Shown one piece after another: positions 36,223 through 46,038 of a stretch of DNA of 64,000 nt. The DNA is from Gammaproteobacteria bacterium (GTDB taxonomy: Bacteria; Pseudomonadota; Gammaproteobacteria; Competibacterales; Competibacteraceae): assembly GCA_020846135.1 (NCBI GenBank), contig JADLEK010000052.1, forward strand, positions 1 through 64,000, written 5' to 3'. The notes below the pieces were generated by a model. That model saw only the letters and a program-made list of their open reading frames with translations. It had not been told where the DNA came from and ran no database searches. The translations under genes and the position numbers were made by a program. Within the stretch, counting starts at the first letter, position 1. Each line of letters opens with the position of its first letter.

Positions 36223-38372
36223 TTGGAACCGCCCGCTTGCGGGAATTCAACCCGCGCCCGCAACTGATAACCGACGCCTTCCACCTCCAGCACCACGCCT
36301 TCGCCGAATTGGGGATGACGCACCCGCTGACGGGGCTTCAAACCGGTCGGTGCAGCAGGCGTTGGAACCACGGCGGATCGGGTTGAAGCCGGCGGCTTGG
36401 GGCGCTTGACCTTGGCGCGGACCTCGTGGGTCAGCTCTTCGGGGATTTCGCCGACAAAGCGGGACGGTGACGGGTTATTTTCGCGGCCGTACAGGGTGCG
36501 TTTTTCGGCATGGCAAAGATACAGTTGCCGGCGGGCGCGGGTGACGCCGACATAGGCCAGCCGCCGTTCTTCTTCCAGTTGCTTCGGTTCCAGCGTCGAG
36601 CGGCTGTGCGGGAACAGGCCTTCTTCCAGCCCGACCAGGAACACCACCGGGAACTCCAGCCCCTTGGCCATGTGCATGGTCATCAGTTGTACGCAATCAT
36701 CGCCGGGCGATCCCTGGCCCTGGCCGGATTCCAGCACCGCGTGGGCGAGAAAGGCGTTCAGCCAGTCCGGTTCATCGGGATCGGTTCCCACCACGACCGG
36801 ATCGGTGTGAGTGATGAAGTCGCCGCAGGCGCTGACCAGTTCCTCCAGATTCTCGACCCGCATCTCGCCCTTGTCGTCCTTGGCCTGTTCGTACATGGCG
36901 CGCAAGCCGCTGTGGACGATGACGTGATCGGCCCGACCCGGCAACGGTTGCTCGCGGCTGTTGTGGTCCAGCCCCTCGATCAGGTTCAGGAACCCTCGGA
37001 CCGCCGCCGCCGATCGCCCACTCAATCCGCCGGTGGTCAGCAATTGCACGGCGGCCTGCCACAGTGAACCGCCTTGGGTGCGGGCAGTTTCGCGCAAAAT
37101 GTCGACCGTGCGTTCACCGATGGCCCGAGGCGGATTGTTCACCACCCGCTCGAAGGAAGGATCGTCGTCGCGGTTGGCGACCAGCCGTAAATAGGCCAGG
37201 GCATCCTTAATTTCGGCGCGTTCGAAGAAGCGCAGCCCGCCGTAAATCCGGTAGCGGATCGCCGCACCGATCAGGATTTCCTCGAAAAGCCGCGACTGGG
37301 CATTAGAACGGTACAGAATCGCGGCATCGCGGCGCTGCCCGCCCGCCTCCACCCATTGCCGGATCCGCTCAATCACGAAGCGGGCTTCATCGCTTTCGTT
37401 AAAGGCGCGGTAAATCTGAATCGGTTCACCATCGCCGGCGTCCGTCCACAGGTTCTTGCCCAAGCGGGCAGTGTTGTTGGCAATCAGCGCATTGGCGGCC
37501 TTGAGAATAGCGCCGGTGGAGCGGTAGTTCTGTTCGAGGCGGATGGTTTCCGTACCGGGGAAGTCATCAGCGAATTTCTGAATGTTTTCGACCTTCGATC
37601 CGCGCCACCCGTACACGCATTGATCGTCATCTCCAACAATGAACACATCGCCACCGCCCCCGGCCAGCAGCCGCACCCACTGATATTGAATGGTGTTGGT
37701 ATCCTGAAATTCATCGACCAGGACGTGCTGGAACCGCTCGTGGTAATGAGCTAGCAAATCAGGATGATCGCGCCACAGTTCATAGGCGCGCAGCAACAGT
37801 TCGCCGAAGTCGACCAGTCCGCCGCGCTCGCATTCCTGCTGATAGGCGGCGTAAATGCGCTGGTTCTGGCGTTTGACCGGATTGCCGTCGTCGCTCAGAT
37901 CGGCGGGGCGCTGGCCCTCATCCTTGCAGCGGTTAATGAAGCTGGCGCACTGGGCGGGCGGCCATTTTTTCTCGTCGATATTCAGCCTGCGCAACACCCG
38001 TTTCAGCAGTCGGGCCTGATCGTCACTGTCGAGAATCTGGAAAGAGCGGGGCAAGCGGGCTTCCTGCCAGTGTTGGCGCAACAGGCGGTGAGCGATGCCG
38101 TGAAAGGTGCCGATCCACAGTCCGCCCAGCGGTTGATCCATCTGCGCTTCGACCCGGCTGCGCATTTCAGCGGCGGCCTTGTTGGTGAAGGTGACGGCCA
38201 GAATCGACCAGGGCGAGGTGCGTTCGACCGCCAGCAGCCAGGCGATGCGCCGGGTCAGCACCTTGGTTTTGCCGCTGCCAGCCCCGGCTAATACCCGTAA
38301 AGGCCCCAAAGGCGCAGTGACGGCAGCGCGTTGGGGATCGTTGAGATCATTGAGAATCCAGGAAATGTCCAT
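36183..38372 (-). CDS. uvrD: DNA helicase II UvrD
   Basis: This 729-residue protein is a full-length superfamily 1A helicase. Walker A GAGSGKTKVLTRRIAWLL is near residue 30, motif Ia/Ic FTNKAAAEMRSRV follows, motif II is VDEFQDTN, motif III includes GDDDQCVYGWRGS, motif IV is EQNYRST and motif V is MTMHMAKGLEFPVVFLVGLE. The C-terminal end has the UvrD-type tail ending in YAKLEKL. It unwinds DNA in mismatch and nucleotide excision repair. The gene's 3' end overlaps the GspE-like gene by 40 bp in a different frame. Confidence 0.97.
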   Translation of the reverse strand: MDISWILNDLNDPQRAAVTAPLGPLRVLAGAGSGKTKVLTRRIAWLLAVERTSPWSILAVTFTNKAAAEMRSRVEAQMDQPLGGLWIGTFHGIAHRLLRQHWQEARLPRSFQILDSDDQARLLKRVLRRLNIDEKKWPPAQCASFINRCKDEGQRPADLSDDGNPVKRQNQRIYAAYQQECERGGLVDFGELLLRAYELWRDHPDLLAHYHERFQHVLVDEFQDTNTIQYQWVRLLAGGGGDVFIVGDDDQCVYGWRGSKVENIQKFADDFPGTETIRLEQNYRSTGAILKAANALIANNTARLGKNLWTDAGDGEPIQIYRAFNESDEARFVIERIRQWVEAGGQRRDAAILYRSNAQSRLFEEILIGAAIRYRIYGGLRFFERAEIKDALAYLRLVANRDDDPSFERVVNNPPRAIGERTVDILRETARTQGGSLWQAAVQLLTTGGLSGRSAAAVRGFLNLIEGLDHNSREQPLPGRADHVIVHSGLRAMYEQAKDDKGEMRVENLEELVSACGDFITHTDPVVVGTDPDEPDWLNAFLAHAVLESGQGQGSPGDDCVQLMTMHMAKGLEFPVVFLVGLEEGLFPHSRSTLEPKQLEEERRLAYVGVTRARRQLYLCHAEKRTLYGRENNPSPSRFVGEIPEELTHEVRAKVKRPKPPASTRSAVVPTPAAPTGLKPRQRVRHPQFGEGVVLEVEGVGYQLRARVEFPQAGGSKWLVVAYAKLEKL

Positions 38373-38412
38373 AGCCGGCGATTCTAGCAGAATCGCGGGC
38401 GTTCACCCGTGG

Positions 38413-38907
38413 TCAGCGTCCGTTCAACTTGGGCCGCAACTGGTCGAGGACGCCCCGGAACGCCTCCTGGTTACGGGGGTTGAGGTCGCTCAGGGTTTGA
38501 TGGGCGTCAAAGACGATCCGGGTCAATTCATCCTTACAGGGGCCATCGGTAGCCAGGGGCTGCAAGGTCGCGGTGATCGCCGCCCTGGTGTCGCAGACGG
38601 CGAAGACCTCGTAAAACCCCATCGTCTCCAGGATTTGATTGACATCAGGGTTGGTCGATAACAGGGTGGTCTGGCGAGCGAAGCGGCGATGGTTGAAGTT
38701 GGCGATCTTGGCCAGCAGCCCCAGACTGGTGCTGTCGATGGAGTGGACTTCGGTCAGATCGACCATGATGTCGTCGTAGTCGGTGCGGGCGAACAGACTA
38801 TCCAGAAAATCCCCCAGCGCACAGCCCATGGTGTAGCGGATCTCGCCCACCAGCTTGAGAATGTAGACATTCCCCTGCTTGACATAGAACGCCGCGCCGC
38901 TGTCCAT
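38413..38907 (-). CDS. STAS-domain anti-sigma factor antagonist-like protein
   Basis: From the ATG at 38907 (GGAG site five bases upstream) the protein has 164 residues. An STAS domain covers about residues 8-105, with the conserved phosphorylatable serine region in VHSIDSTSLGLLAKIANF. A further 60 residues of helical character follow. The gene starts two bases after the stop of the receiver-PP2C phosphatase gene, so the phosphatase probably dephosphorylates this STAS protein in a partner-switch circuit. No anti-sigma kinase of the RsbW type is adjacent. Confidence 0.9.
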   Translation of the reverse strand: MDSGAAFYVKQGNVYILKLVGEIRYTMGCALGDFLDSLFARTDYDDIMVDLTEVHSIDSTSLGLLAKIANFNHRRFARQTTLLSTNPDVNQILETMGFYEVFAVCDTRAAITATLQPLATDGPCKDELTRIVFDAHQTLSDLNPRNQEAFRGVLDQLRPKLNGR

Positions 38908-38908
38908 C

Positions 38909-40090
38909 TCACTCCGCCTTCTGGACCAGCAACAAGGTGATGTCATCCGGCAACAGGCCGGTTTGGTCCAAACCCAGTTCCTGGATCAGGTTCTCAATGG
39001 TCAAATCAATGCCGCCGGTCAGGTCGAGCAGAAACGCCTGCTTATCGCGGAGCGTGGTCTGCGGCAAGGTTTCCAGAATCCCGTCCGAAATCAGCGCCAG
39101 CGTAAAGCGCGGCGGTAACTGGAGGGTTTCGGTCTGATAGCTGGCGAAGTCGAACAGGCCAATCGGCAGGCTTTTCTTGCCGACATAGCAGGACTGCTCG
39201 CCATCGAACAGAATCGGGAACGGGAACTGGCCGCCGCTGCTATACCGCAACAGGTTGCTCGGCCAGTGGATCACCCCGTAAAACATGGTCAGGTACTTGT
39301 CCATGTGGCAACTGAAGATTTCCCGGTTCAGCCGGCCCAGCGTTTCCGCCGGATTTAGAATGCCCCGGTCGCGGTTCTGCCGGTGCAACTCGCGGTAACG
39401 CCCGATATAGCTCTTAAGCATTACCGTGACGAAGGCTGACGACACGCCGTGGCCGGACACGTCGGCGATGTAAAAGCCAAGATGATCGCCGTCAATGGCG
39501 AAGTAATCGACGAAATCGCCGCTCAGGTATTGCGAGGTCAGCAGATGGCGGCTGAACCGGTACTGGCGAAACTGCTTGTCGTTTTCCGGCAGCAACTGGA
39601 ACTGGATGCGTCGCGCCGCCGCCTCGTCTTCCTGCAACCGCCGCACGGTTTGCTGGAGCTGTTCGTTGACCACTTCCAGATGTTCGCGATGTTCACGGTT
39701 TTCCCGCAACAACCGGGCGCGCTCCAAGGCATTGGCGATCGCGTGCTCCAGCACCGCCATGTCTTCAATCGGCTTGGTCACATAGTCCCAGGCCCCCAGT
39801 TTGAGCGCCTGGATCGCGTCGCTGATCCCGCCCATCCCAGAGACCACCAGAATCGGCAGATCCGGGAATTCACGGGTCACCGCCGCCAGCACCTGCAAGC
39901 CGTCCATGCCTGGCATTCGTAAATCGCACAGCACCAAATCCGGTTGCTCGCTGCGAATCAGCCCGATACCGGTCCGGCCATCGCCGGCCTGAATCACCTC
40001 AAAGCCGCTGTCTTCCATGTAGGCAGTCAGAATCTCGCGGACCATCGGTTCATCTTCGATGGTCAGGATCCGGGCCGGAGTGGCGCTCAT
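38909..40090 (-). CDS. Response regulator with PP2C (SpoIIE/RsbU-like) phosphatase output
   Basis: This 393-residue protein has an N-terminal receiver (about 1-125; phospho-aspartate in LVLCDLRMPGMDGL, lysine in DYVTKPIED), a coiled-coil linker (about 125-170) and a PP2C-type phosphatase domain (about 180-390; metal-binding aspartates around LSGDFVDYF and FYIADVSGHGVSSAFVT). Such proteins dephosphorylate STAS antagonists when the receiver is phosphorylated. It is the third gene of a four-gene operon and overlaps the upstream receiver gene by four bases. Confidence 0.94.
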   Translation of the reverse strand: MSATPARILTIEDEPMVREILTAYMEDSGFEVIQAGDGRTGIGLIRSEQPDLVLCDLRMPGMDGLQVLAAVTREFPDLPILVVSGMGGISDAIQALKLGAWDYVTKPIEDMAVLEHAIANALERARLLRENREHREHLEVVNEQLQQTVRRLQEDEAAARRIQFQLLPENDKQFRQYRFSRHLLTSQYLSGDFVDYFAIDGDHLGFYIADVSGHGVSSAFVTVMLKSYIGRYRELHRQNRDRGILNPAETLGRLNREIFSCHMDKYLTMFYGVIHWPSNLLRYSSGGQFPFPILFDGEQSCYVGKKSLPIGLFDFASYQTETLQLPPRFTLALISDGILETLPQTTLRDKQAFLLDLTGGIDLTIENLIQELGLDQTGLLPDDITLLLVQKAE

Positions 40091-40485
40091 GGCTGGCCCT
40101 CCCCCGGCAACAGCCGCGCCCGCACCGCCGTCGCCAGCGGTCCCATATCGGTGAGCGGTTTATGGTAGACGCAGCGCTCGTCCAGACCCATCGCCCGCAA
40201 ATCATCCGGCAGGCTGTAGCTGGACGATCCGGTATGAATCAGGAATGCCATCTGCGGGTAGCGCTGGTGCAGGATCCGAATGGCGGAGTTGCCGTCCATG
40301 TCCGGCAGGCGCATGTCCATGATGCACACCCGGCAAGGGCTGCGCTCGCCCAGCCAGTCCAGCGCCGGGGTCACCGCCTCGAACGCTGCGACCCGCAGGC
40401 CCTCGTCTTCCAGATACGCCTTGAGGTTTTCCCGAATCATGGCTTCGTCATCAACGATCAACACCCAGTCCAGCATGGTCACCAT
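40087..40485 (-). CDS. Stand-alone receiver-domain response regulator
   Basis: From ATG 40485 the protein has 132 residues, one CheY-like receiver domain. The acidic pair lies in LIVDDEAMIRENLKAYL, the phospho-aspartate in VCIMDMRLPDMDGNS and the lysine in VYHKPLTD. There is no output domain. A GTG three bases earlier is possible. The gene touches the stop of the PAS kinase upstream (TGATG overlap) and overlaps the receiver-phosphatase gene downstream, so it is firmly in one operon with both. It may act as a phosphate shuttle between the kinase and the second regulator. Confidence 0.93.
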   Translation of the reverse strand: MVTMLDWVLIVDDEAMIRENLKAYLEDEGLRVAAFEAVTPALDWLGERSPCRVCIMDMRLPDMDGNSAIRILHQRYPQMAFLIHTGSSSYSLPDDLRAMGLDERCVYHKPLTDMGPLATAVRARLLPGEGQP

Positions 40486-42731
40486 CACGATAACGCCTCC
40501 CGCCGCGAAGGCAGGCGAATGCTGAAGCGGGTGCCCTGGCCCGGCTTCGAGGTTGCGGCCAACCGGCCATGATGCTGTTCGGTCACAATGAAATAGGAGA
40601 CCGACAGTCCCAGGCCCGTCCCGGCGCCAACATCCTTGGTGGTGAAAAACGGCTCGAAAATCCGCTTGAGGGTTTTTTCGTCCATGCCGGGGCCGTTGTC
40701 AATCACTTCAATCAGAATAAAGTCCGTTTCGCGATGGGTGCGCAAGGTAATCGCCGGGGCCAAAGTCTCGTCATCGGTCATGGCCTGGGCTGCATTTTTG
40801 AGCAGGTTCAGGATCACCTGCTCGATTTCAGTCTTGTCGCAGTAGATCAGGCGCAGCGCCGGGTCATAGTCGCGGTTAATCTGGATCCGCTTGAAATCGT
40901 ATTTCTTTTTCAAATCATAGTCACTGGCGGCCAGGCGCAGCACCGTTTCCAGCATGTCCTCCAGGTCGACCGGCGCGAAATGCGATTCGCTGCCCCGGCT
41001 GAACGACAGCATATCGGCGACGATTTTAGCCGCCCGCACCCCGGCTTCCCGAATCCCTTCCAGAAAATGGCGAATGCCGCGCTGTTCCAGATAGCGGTTG
41101 AGGCGCTCCAGATCGATGCCGATCGCCGCCGCGACGGCGAGATTCTGCGGCATGTCCAGAGCGATGCGCCGCTGGATGTTCTGGCTGCCTTGCAAAATCG
41201 CACCGAGCGGGTTGTTGATTTCATGGGCCATCCCGGCGGCCAGCCCACCGACGGAGAGCATTTTTTCGGTCTGCACCATCATCGATTCAATTCGGACCCG
41301 GGCGGTGACGTCGTCCAGCCGGATCACCGCTCCGCTCGCCCCGTCCGCCATCAAAGGATAGACCATGACATCGGCATAATGCAGTTCGCTGTCGACTTCA
41401 AGGGTCATGCGCGGGGTCTTGATCGGCTGACCGAGGCGGATGGCCTGCCGCACCTGCTCGAACTGGCCTTCCAGTTGCGGGAACACATCGCCGAAAAACC
41501 GGCCCTGTGCGACTTCCCAGCTCAGATTGCCGACCTGTTCCGCAGGTTGATTCAGGACGGTGATGTAGCCCCAGGGATCGACGCCGATCAGCACCGAAGG
41601 CATGGAGTCGATAATGTTCTTGAGATAAAGCCGCATCCGCGCCACTTCTTCCTTGGCGAGTTTCTGCTCGGTGATGTTGATCGATACCCCCAGCACCGCA
41701 GTTTCGCTGAGGCCGGGGGCGGTGAAGGGGATCTTGATGGTCTGCATGGTGTGGGTATGGCCGTTGTGGTCGGTGAAGGTCTCCTCAGCGATGAACTTGG
41801 AGGCCCCGCTTTCAATCACGGCCAGGTTATCCGCCCGCATTCGTTCGGCCTCCTCATCCACGCCATGCGTGACGCGATGCGAACCGTTGACCAGTTCAGC
41901 CACGGTCAGGCCAAACGCCTCGGCGGTCGCCTGGTTGGCCAGCAGAAAGTGGCCGTAGCGGTCTTTGGCGAAAATCATGTGCGGGACCAGATCAATGATC
42001 TGGCGCAACCGCAATTCGCTTTCCTGCAGCGCGGTTTCCGCCTTGACCTGTTCGGTGATGTCGGTGCCGATCCCGCGATAACCCTGGAACTGGCCGGCGC
42101 TGTCGAGAATCGGTTTGCCGCTCACTTTCAGGTAACGGCCCTCGCCGTGGTGGTCGCCAATCCCGGTCTGGTAGACAAAGTCGCGGAAGGGCAGTCGCTG
42201 CTCCAAGACTTCCCGATGCTGACGCCATTTTTCCCGTTCGGCGGGCGAGGCGTTGCCCACCAGCTCCCAGCGAGTGCGGCCCAGGACATGCTGCGGGGCG
42301 ATCCCGGTCAGGGCGTAAAACCGCTCCGACAGATAGGTGAAGCGCAGGTTTTCATCCATCTCCCAGATCCAGTCGCTGGCCGCCTCGGTGACGTCGCGAA
42401 ACCGCGCTTCGCTTTCCCGCAGCGCCAGTTCCACCTGGCGGCGTTCGCTCAGCTCGCGCCGCAACTGCCGAGTGCGCTGCGCCACTCGCCGCCCTAGCAG
42501 CCAGGACCATAACAGGGCGGCAACGGCAATTACGGTGACGGCGATCAGCGCCCAGAACACATAGCGCACCATCACCGTAAATCCGGCAGTTTCCGGCGGC
42601 GCTGGGCTGAATCCGTCGGAATGAGCGCTGGCGAGGCTAACCGTCAGCGCCGACAGCATCAACCACGCCACCCACCCCAGGCGGCGAAACCAGGAGTGAT
42701 GGGGACTGAATCGGGGCAATGGCGGACGCAT
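40485..42731 (-). CDS. Multi-PAS membrane sensor histidine kinase
   Basis: This 748-residue protein has an N-terminal hydrophobic segment (about 18-37), a second membrane helix (about 53-78), three PAS/PAC domains between about 105 and 480, and a kinase core. The phosphoacceptor site is [16 protein letters not shown], and the ATPase domain shows [22 protein letters not shown] and [15 protein letters not shown]. The HisKA type resembles NtrB-like kinases. It starts a tightly overlapping operon with two receiver proteins and an STAS protein, which together suggest a phosphorelay that controls a partner switch. Confidence 0.94.
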   Translation of the reverse strand: MRPPLPRFSPHHSWFRRLGWVAWLMLSALTVSLASAHSDGFSPAPPETAGFTVMVRYVFWALIAVTVIAVAALLWSWLLGRRVAQRTRQLRRELSERRQVELALRESEARFRDVTEAASDWIWEMDENLRFTYLSERFYALTGIAPQHVLGRTRWELVGNASPAEREKWRQHREVLEQRLPFRDFVYQTGIGDHHGEGRYLKVSGKPILDSAGQFQGYRGIGTDITEQVKAETALQESELRLRQIIDLVPHMIFAKDRYGHFLLANQATAEAFGLTVAELVNGSHRVTHGVDEEAERMRADNLAVIESGASKFIAEETFTDHNGHTHTMQTIKIPFTAPGLSETAVLGVSINITEQKLAKEEVARMRLYLKNIIDSMPSVLIGVDPWGYITVLNQPAEQVGNLSWEVAQGRFFGDVFPQLEGQFEQVRQAIRLGQPIKTPRMTLEVDSELHYADVMVYPLMADGASGAVIRLDDVTARVRIESMMVQTEKMLSVGGLAAGMAHEINNPLGAILQGSQNIQRRIALDMPQNLAVAAAIGIDLERLNRYLEQRGIRHFLEGIREAGVRAAKIVADMLSFSRGSESHFAPVDLEDMLETVLRLAASDYDLKKKYDFKRIQINRDYDPALRLIYCDKTEIEQVILNLLKNAAQAMTDDETLAPAITLRTHRETDFILIEVIDNGPGMDEKTLKRIFEPFFTTKDVGAGTGLGLSVSYFIVTEQHHGRLAATSKPGQGTRFSIRLPSRREALS

Positions 42732-42829
42732 GATGATTTTTTCAACTGGCGATTAGCGGATGAGTGGCTATCATAGTCATTTTCAATGTAAACCGATTGA
42801 ATCCAAATCGACTGAGGCAGGAGCGAATC

Positions 42830-43876
42830 ATGACGCTGGGACCGGTGATGCTGGGGCTGGATGGCGGGGAACTGACTGCAGCCGAGCGCGAGTTGTTGCG
42901 CCATCCACTGGTGGGGGGCGTCATTCTGTTTGCCCGCAACTACCACTCGCCGCAGCAGATTACGGCGCTCGCCAGTGCGATTCACGCGCTGCGTCAGCCG
43001 CGTCTGCTGATTGCCGTGGATCACGAGGGCGGACGGGTACAGCGGTTCCGCGACGGGTTTACCCGATTGCCGGCCGTGCGACAGCTTGGCGAGGTTTATG
43101 ACCAGGATCGGATGCGGGCCAAGCAGTTGGCGCGGGTCAGCGGCTGGCTGATGGCGGCTGAATTGCGGGCGGTCGGGGTCGATCTGAGCTTTGCGCCGGT
43201 GCTGGATCTGGATCACGGGGTTAGCGGAATCATCGGCGACCGGGCGTTTCATCACCATCCTGAAGTCGTGGCGGATCTGGCCCACGCCTATATGAGCGGG
43301 ATGCAGAAGGCCGGGATGGAAGCAGTGGGCAAGCATTTTCCCGGGCACGGCGGGATTGCTGCGGATTCCCATCTGGAGTTGCCCATCGATCCACGCTCTT
43401 ACGATGAACTGGCTGGAACGGATCTGCTGGCGTTTGAGCGGATGATTCATTACGGGCTGGCGGCGCTGATGCCGGCCCATGTCGTTTATCCGCAAGTCGA
43501 TGTCCACCCGGCCGGGTTTTCGGCCCGCTGGCTGAAAGAGATTCTGCGCCGGCGTCTGGAGTTTCAGGGGGTGATTTTCAGCGATGATCTGGACATGGCC
43601 GGCGCTCAGCAAGCCGGATCGCCGCCGGATCGGGCGCTGGCGGCTCTGGCGGCCGGTTGCGACATGGTGCTGGCCTGCAATGACCGCCAGGCCGCAGTGG
43701 CGATCCTGGACCACTTGCGCTATACCCCGGACCCGGTCTCGCAAGTGCGATTGATTCGCCTGCACGGGCGCGGTCATCTGACCCTGGATCGCTTGCAGCG
43801 CAGTCCCAACTGGCAGCGCGCCAGTCAACTGGTTCACGATTACGACGCCTTTCCCCTGCTGGAAATGGATATCTGA
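42830..43876 (+). CDS. nagZ: Beta-N-acetylhexosaminidase NagZ
   Basis: From the ATG at 42830 the protein has 348 residues, the usual NagZ length. An AGGAG site seven bases upstream fixes the start (the frame is open from 42764). GH3 signatures include LLIAVDHEGGRVQRFRDGFT, the KHFPGHGGIAADSH block with catalytic histidine and the nucleophile region in FSDDLDMAGA. NagZ removes N-acetylglucosamine from muropeptides during cell-wall recycling in the cytoplasm. The following phosphoribosyltransferase gene is 32 bp downstream; nagZ-hpt pairing is seen in several gammaproteobacteria. Confidence 0.96.
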   Translation: MTLGPVMLGLDGGELTAAERELLRHPLVGGVILFARNYHSPQQITALASAIHALRQPRLLIAVDHEGGRVQRFRDGFTRLPAVRQLGEVYDQDRMRAKQLARVSGWLMAAELRAVGVDLSFAPVLDLDHGVSGIIGDRAFHHHPEVVADLAHAYMSGMQKAGMEAVGKHFPGHGGIAADSHLELPIDPRSYDELAGTDLLAFERMIHYGLAALMPAHVVYPQVDVHPAGFSARWLKEILRRRLEFQGVIFSDDLDMAGAQQAGSPPDRALAALAAGCDMVLACNDRQAAVAILDHLRYTPDPVSQVRLIRLHGRGHLTLDRLQRSPNWQRASQLVHDYDAFPLLEMDI

Positions 43877-43908
43877 ACAGCGTTATTTCATTTGAGGAAA
43901 TCGCCTGA

Positions 43909-44463
43909 ATGTCCGCCATCACTGCCGAGCAGGCCCTCACCGTCCTGCGCCAGGCCGAATTGCTTTGCACCCCGGCGCAGATTGCCGCCGCTTACGATCA
44001 ACTGGCGACCGCCATCACCGCTGAGCTGGAACACCGCGATCCGCTGGCGCTGATCGTGATGAACGGGGCGTTTATTCCCGCCGCGCAACTGCTCTCCCGC
44101 CTGAAGTTCCCGCTGCGGGTTGGCTATCTGCACGCGACCCGTTATCGCAGCGGCACCCGGGGCGGCGACCTGGACTGGATCGCGCTGCCCTGCCCGGATG
44201 TCGCCGACCGGGTGGTGCTGGTCATCGATGATATTTTCGATGAGGGCGACACTCTGAAAGCAATCCTGGCCGAGGTGCGCCGGCAGGGCGCAGCGGCGGT
44301 CTACAGCGCGGTGCTGGTCAACAAGCGTCATGACCGCAAAGTTGCTGGGTTCAGCGTGGATTTTGTCGGTCTTGAAGTGCCGGATCGCTACGTCTTTGGC
44401 TGCGGCATGGATTACTGCGAATACTGGCGCAATCTGCCGGCCATCTACGCGGCTGCGGACTGA
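43909..44463 (+). CDS. hpt: Hypoxanthine-guanine phosphoribosyltransferase
   Basis: This 184-residue protein has the type I phosphoribosyltransferase signature VVLVIDDIFDEGDTLKAIL, which binds the ribose-phosphate, and a purine-binding YVFGCGMDYCEYWRNLP near the C-terminus. It salvages hypoxanthine and/or guanine with PRPP. A GAGGAA site precedes the ATG. It probably shares a transcript with nagZ. Its last 19 bases overlap the end of the convergent TerC gene. Confidence 0.92.
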   Translation: MSAITAEQALTVLRQAELLCTPAQIAAAYDQLATAITAELEHRDPLALIVMNGAFIPAAQLLSRLKFPLRVGYLHATRYRSGTRGGDLDWIALPCPDVADRVVLVIDDIFDEGDTLKAILAEVRRQGAAAVYSAVLVNKRHDRKVAGFSVDFVGLEVPDRYVFGCGMDYCEYWRNLPAIYAAAD

Positions 44464-45179
44464 TTCCGCGCCGCCCGTCGCCGCCGGGTTGCCGCCAGGT
44501 TCAGCGCCTCGACCCCGACTGAGAAGGCGATAGCGAAGTAGAGATAGCCCTTGGGAATATGGAAGCCCGCGCCATCGGCCAGTAGCGCCACCCCGACCAG
44601 GATCAGGAAGCTCAGCGCCAGCATCTTCACCGACACATGGGTGTTGATGAAATGGCTGAGCGGTTCAGCGGCGAACATCATGATCCCGACCGCGATGATG
44701 ATGGCGGCGGCCATGACCGACAGATGCTGGGCCATGCCGACTGCGGTAATCACGCTGTCGAGTGAAAACACGATATCCAGAATCATGATCTGGAGGATCA
44801 CCGCGACGAAACTGGCGGCCTTGGCCTGTTTCATTTCCTCTTCCACGCCGTCCACCGTGGCGTGAATTTCGGTGGTGCCTTTGGCCAGCAGGAACAGACC
44901 GCCGCTCAGCAGGATCAGATCGCGTATCGACACCGGATGGTCGAAGAGGCTGAACAGCGGCGCGGTGGCCTTGGCCAGCCAGAAGATGCTGGCCAGCAGC
45001 AGCAGGCGGGTAATCACCGCCAGCGCCAGCCCGCTGCGCCGCGCCGCCTTCTGCTGATGTTCGGGCAGTTTGTTGGACAGGATCGCGATGAACAGCAGAT
45101 TATCGATGCCCAGCACCACTTCCAGGGCGGTCAGGGTCAGCAGGCTGGCCCAGGTTTGCGGGTCGAGAAGAAAATCCAT
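44445..45179 (-). CDS. TerC-family integral membrane protein
   Basis: This 244-residue protein has seven predicted membrane helices and two TerC signature blocks with acidic residues inside the membrane: EVVLGIDNLLFIAILSNKLP and DIVFSLDSVITAVGM. Members such as Alx/YgdQ/YoaE are linked to manganese export or metal resistance. The C-terminal tail is arginine-rich. The gene is convergent with hpt and overlaps its last 19 bases. A GGAG site supports the start at 45179. Confidence 0.95.
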   Translation of the reverse strand: MDFLLDPQTWASLLTLTALEVVLGIDNLLFIAILSNKLPEHQQKAARRSGLALAVITRLLLLASIFWLAKATAPLFSLFDHPVSIRDLILLSGGLFLLAKGTTEIHATVDGVEEEMKQAKAASFVAVILQIMILDIVFSLDSVITAVGMAQHLSVMAAAIIIAVGIMMFAAEPLSHFINTHVSVKMLALSFLILVGVALLADGAGFHIPKGYLYFAIAFSVGVEALNLAATRRRRAARNQSAAA

Positions 45180-45573
45180 GCGCTGGAACTCCGGTCGAGG
45201 TTAAGGGGATCGTCCAATGAGGAGTGTAGCCAAGGGCAGGCCGGGGGACTACGGGGGCGTGGTCAGTTTCTCGTTTGGCAGCAGACGCAATAGAAAAACG
45301 ATGAGTTTGCGCCTATCACAGAAACCACATTGGCATCGCGAACTACGCATGAAGATCAGTCCAATGCTTGTTATTGGTCAGCGTTGGGCGAAAGGCAGCC
45401 GATGGCTAACCCGCTAATGCGCTGGGCGGCAACTCCCACGCTGGTCGAGCCTTGGCTGCGGCGTATCGTTACCGCGCTCCAGCTTGTTATGCATCTGCGG
45501 CGCAGCAGCGATGCTGCATAACCGATTTTTGGAGTTATGGAGCCTGCCTGCATTACGTTGCATCACACCATGG
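45180..45573. other. Intergenic stretch without a supported gene
   Basis: Short open frames on both strands show no recognisable motif and no good ribosome sites. The main structure is an inverted repeat: GTTATGCA at 45486-45493 and TGCATAAC at 45515-45522, with an extra ATC/GAT pairing inside. I looked for an integron attC site because of the GTTATGC/GCATAAC ends, but their order is wrong for that. Nothing else is assigned. Confidence 0.35.
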
Positions 45574-46038
45574 TCAGGACGCTCCCGGAAAGCCCTGTTG
45601 CCGCCAGGCCTCATAAACCGCAATAGCGACCGTATTGGCCAGATTCAGGCTGCGGCCAGCGGTGAGCATCGGGATCCGCACTTGCCGCTCTTGTGGAATC
45701 TCAGCCAGCACTCGCGCCGGTAAGCCCCGGGTTTCCGGGCCGAACAGCAGGACATCATCGGGTTGATAAGTGACGGTGTGATAGCCGCGCTGGCCTTTGG
45801 TGGTGAACGCGAACAGCCGGGCCGGATGGATTTCAGCGAGGAAAGCGGCCAGATCGGCGTGCAGTTGCACCGTGGCCCAATCGTGATAATCCAGCCCGGC
45901 CCGGCGCAAGCGCCGGTCGTCGATCTGGAAACCCAGCGGGTGGATTAGATGTAGCCGTGCGTCGGTATTGGCGCACAGCCGGATGATGTTGCCGGTATTG
46001 GGCGGAATTTCCGGCTCGTATAAAGCGACGTGAAACAT
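45574..46038 (-). CDS. trmL: tRNA (cytidine/uridine-34-2'-O)-methyltransferase TrmL
   Basis: This 154-residue protein is a full-length minimal SPOUT enzyme. It starts MFHVALYEPEIPPNTGNIIR, and the knotted SAM-binding part includes LLFGPETRGLP, RIPM and RSLNLANTVAIAVYEA. TrmL methylates the wobble ribose of tRNA-Leu isoacceptors. Length and motifs match the family exactly. It is monocistronic as far as can be seen. Confidence 0.96.
   Translation of the reverse strand: MFHVALYEPEIPPNTGNIIRLCANTDARLHLIHPLGFQIDDRRLRRAGLDYHDWATVQLHADLAAFLAEIHPARLFAFTTKGQRGYHTVTYQPDDVLLFGPETRGLPARVLAEIPQERQVRIPMLTAGRSLNLANTVAIAVYEAWRQQGFPGAS

Noticed and set aside
40569-42497. A 642-codon plus-strand frame opposite the PAS kinase
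   Set aside because: It is antisense to a clearly conserved kinase, has no recognisable domain and has compositional bias typical of GC-rich shadows.
45486-45522. GTTATGC and GCATAAC ends that resemble an integron attC site
   Set aside because: The order is reversed relative to attC (which begins with the AAC end and closes with GTT), and no cassette or integrase is present.
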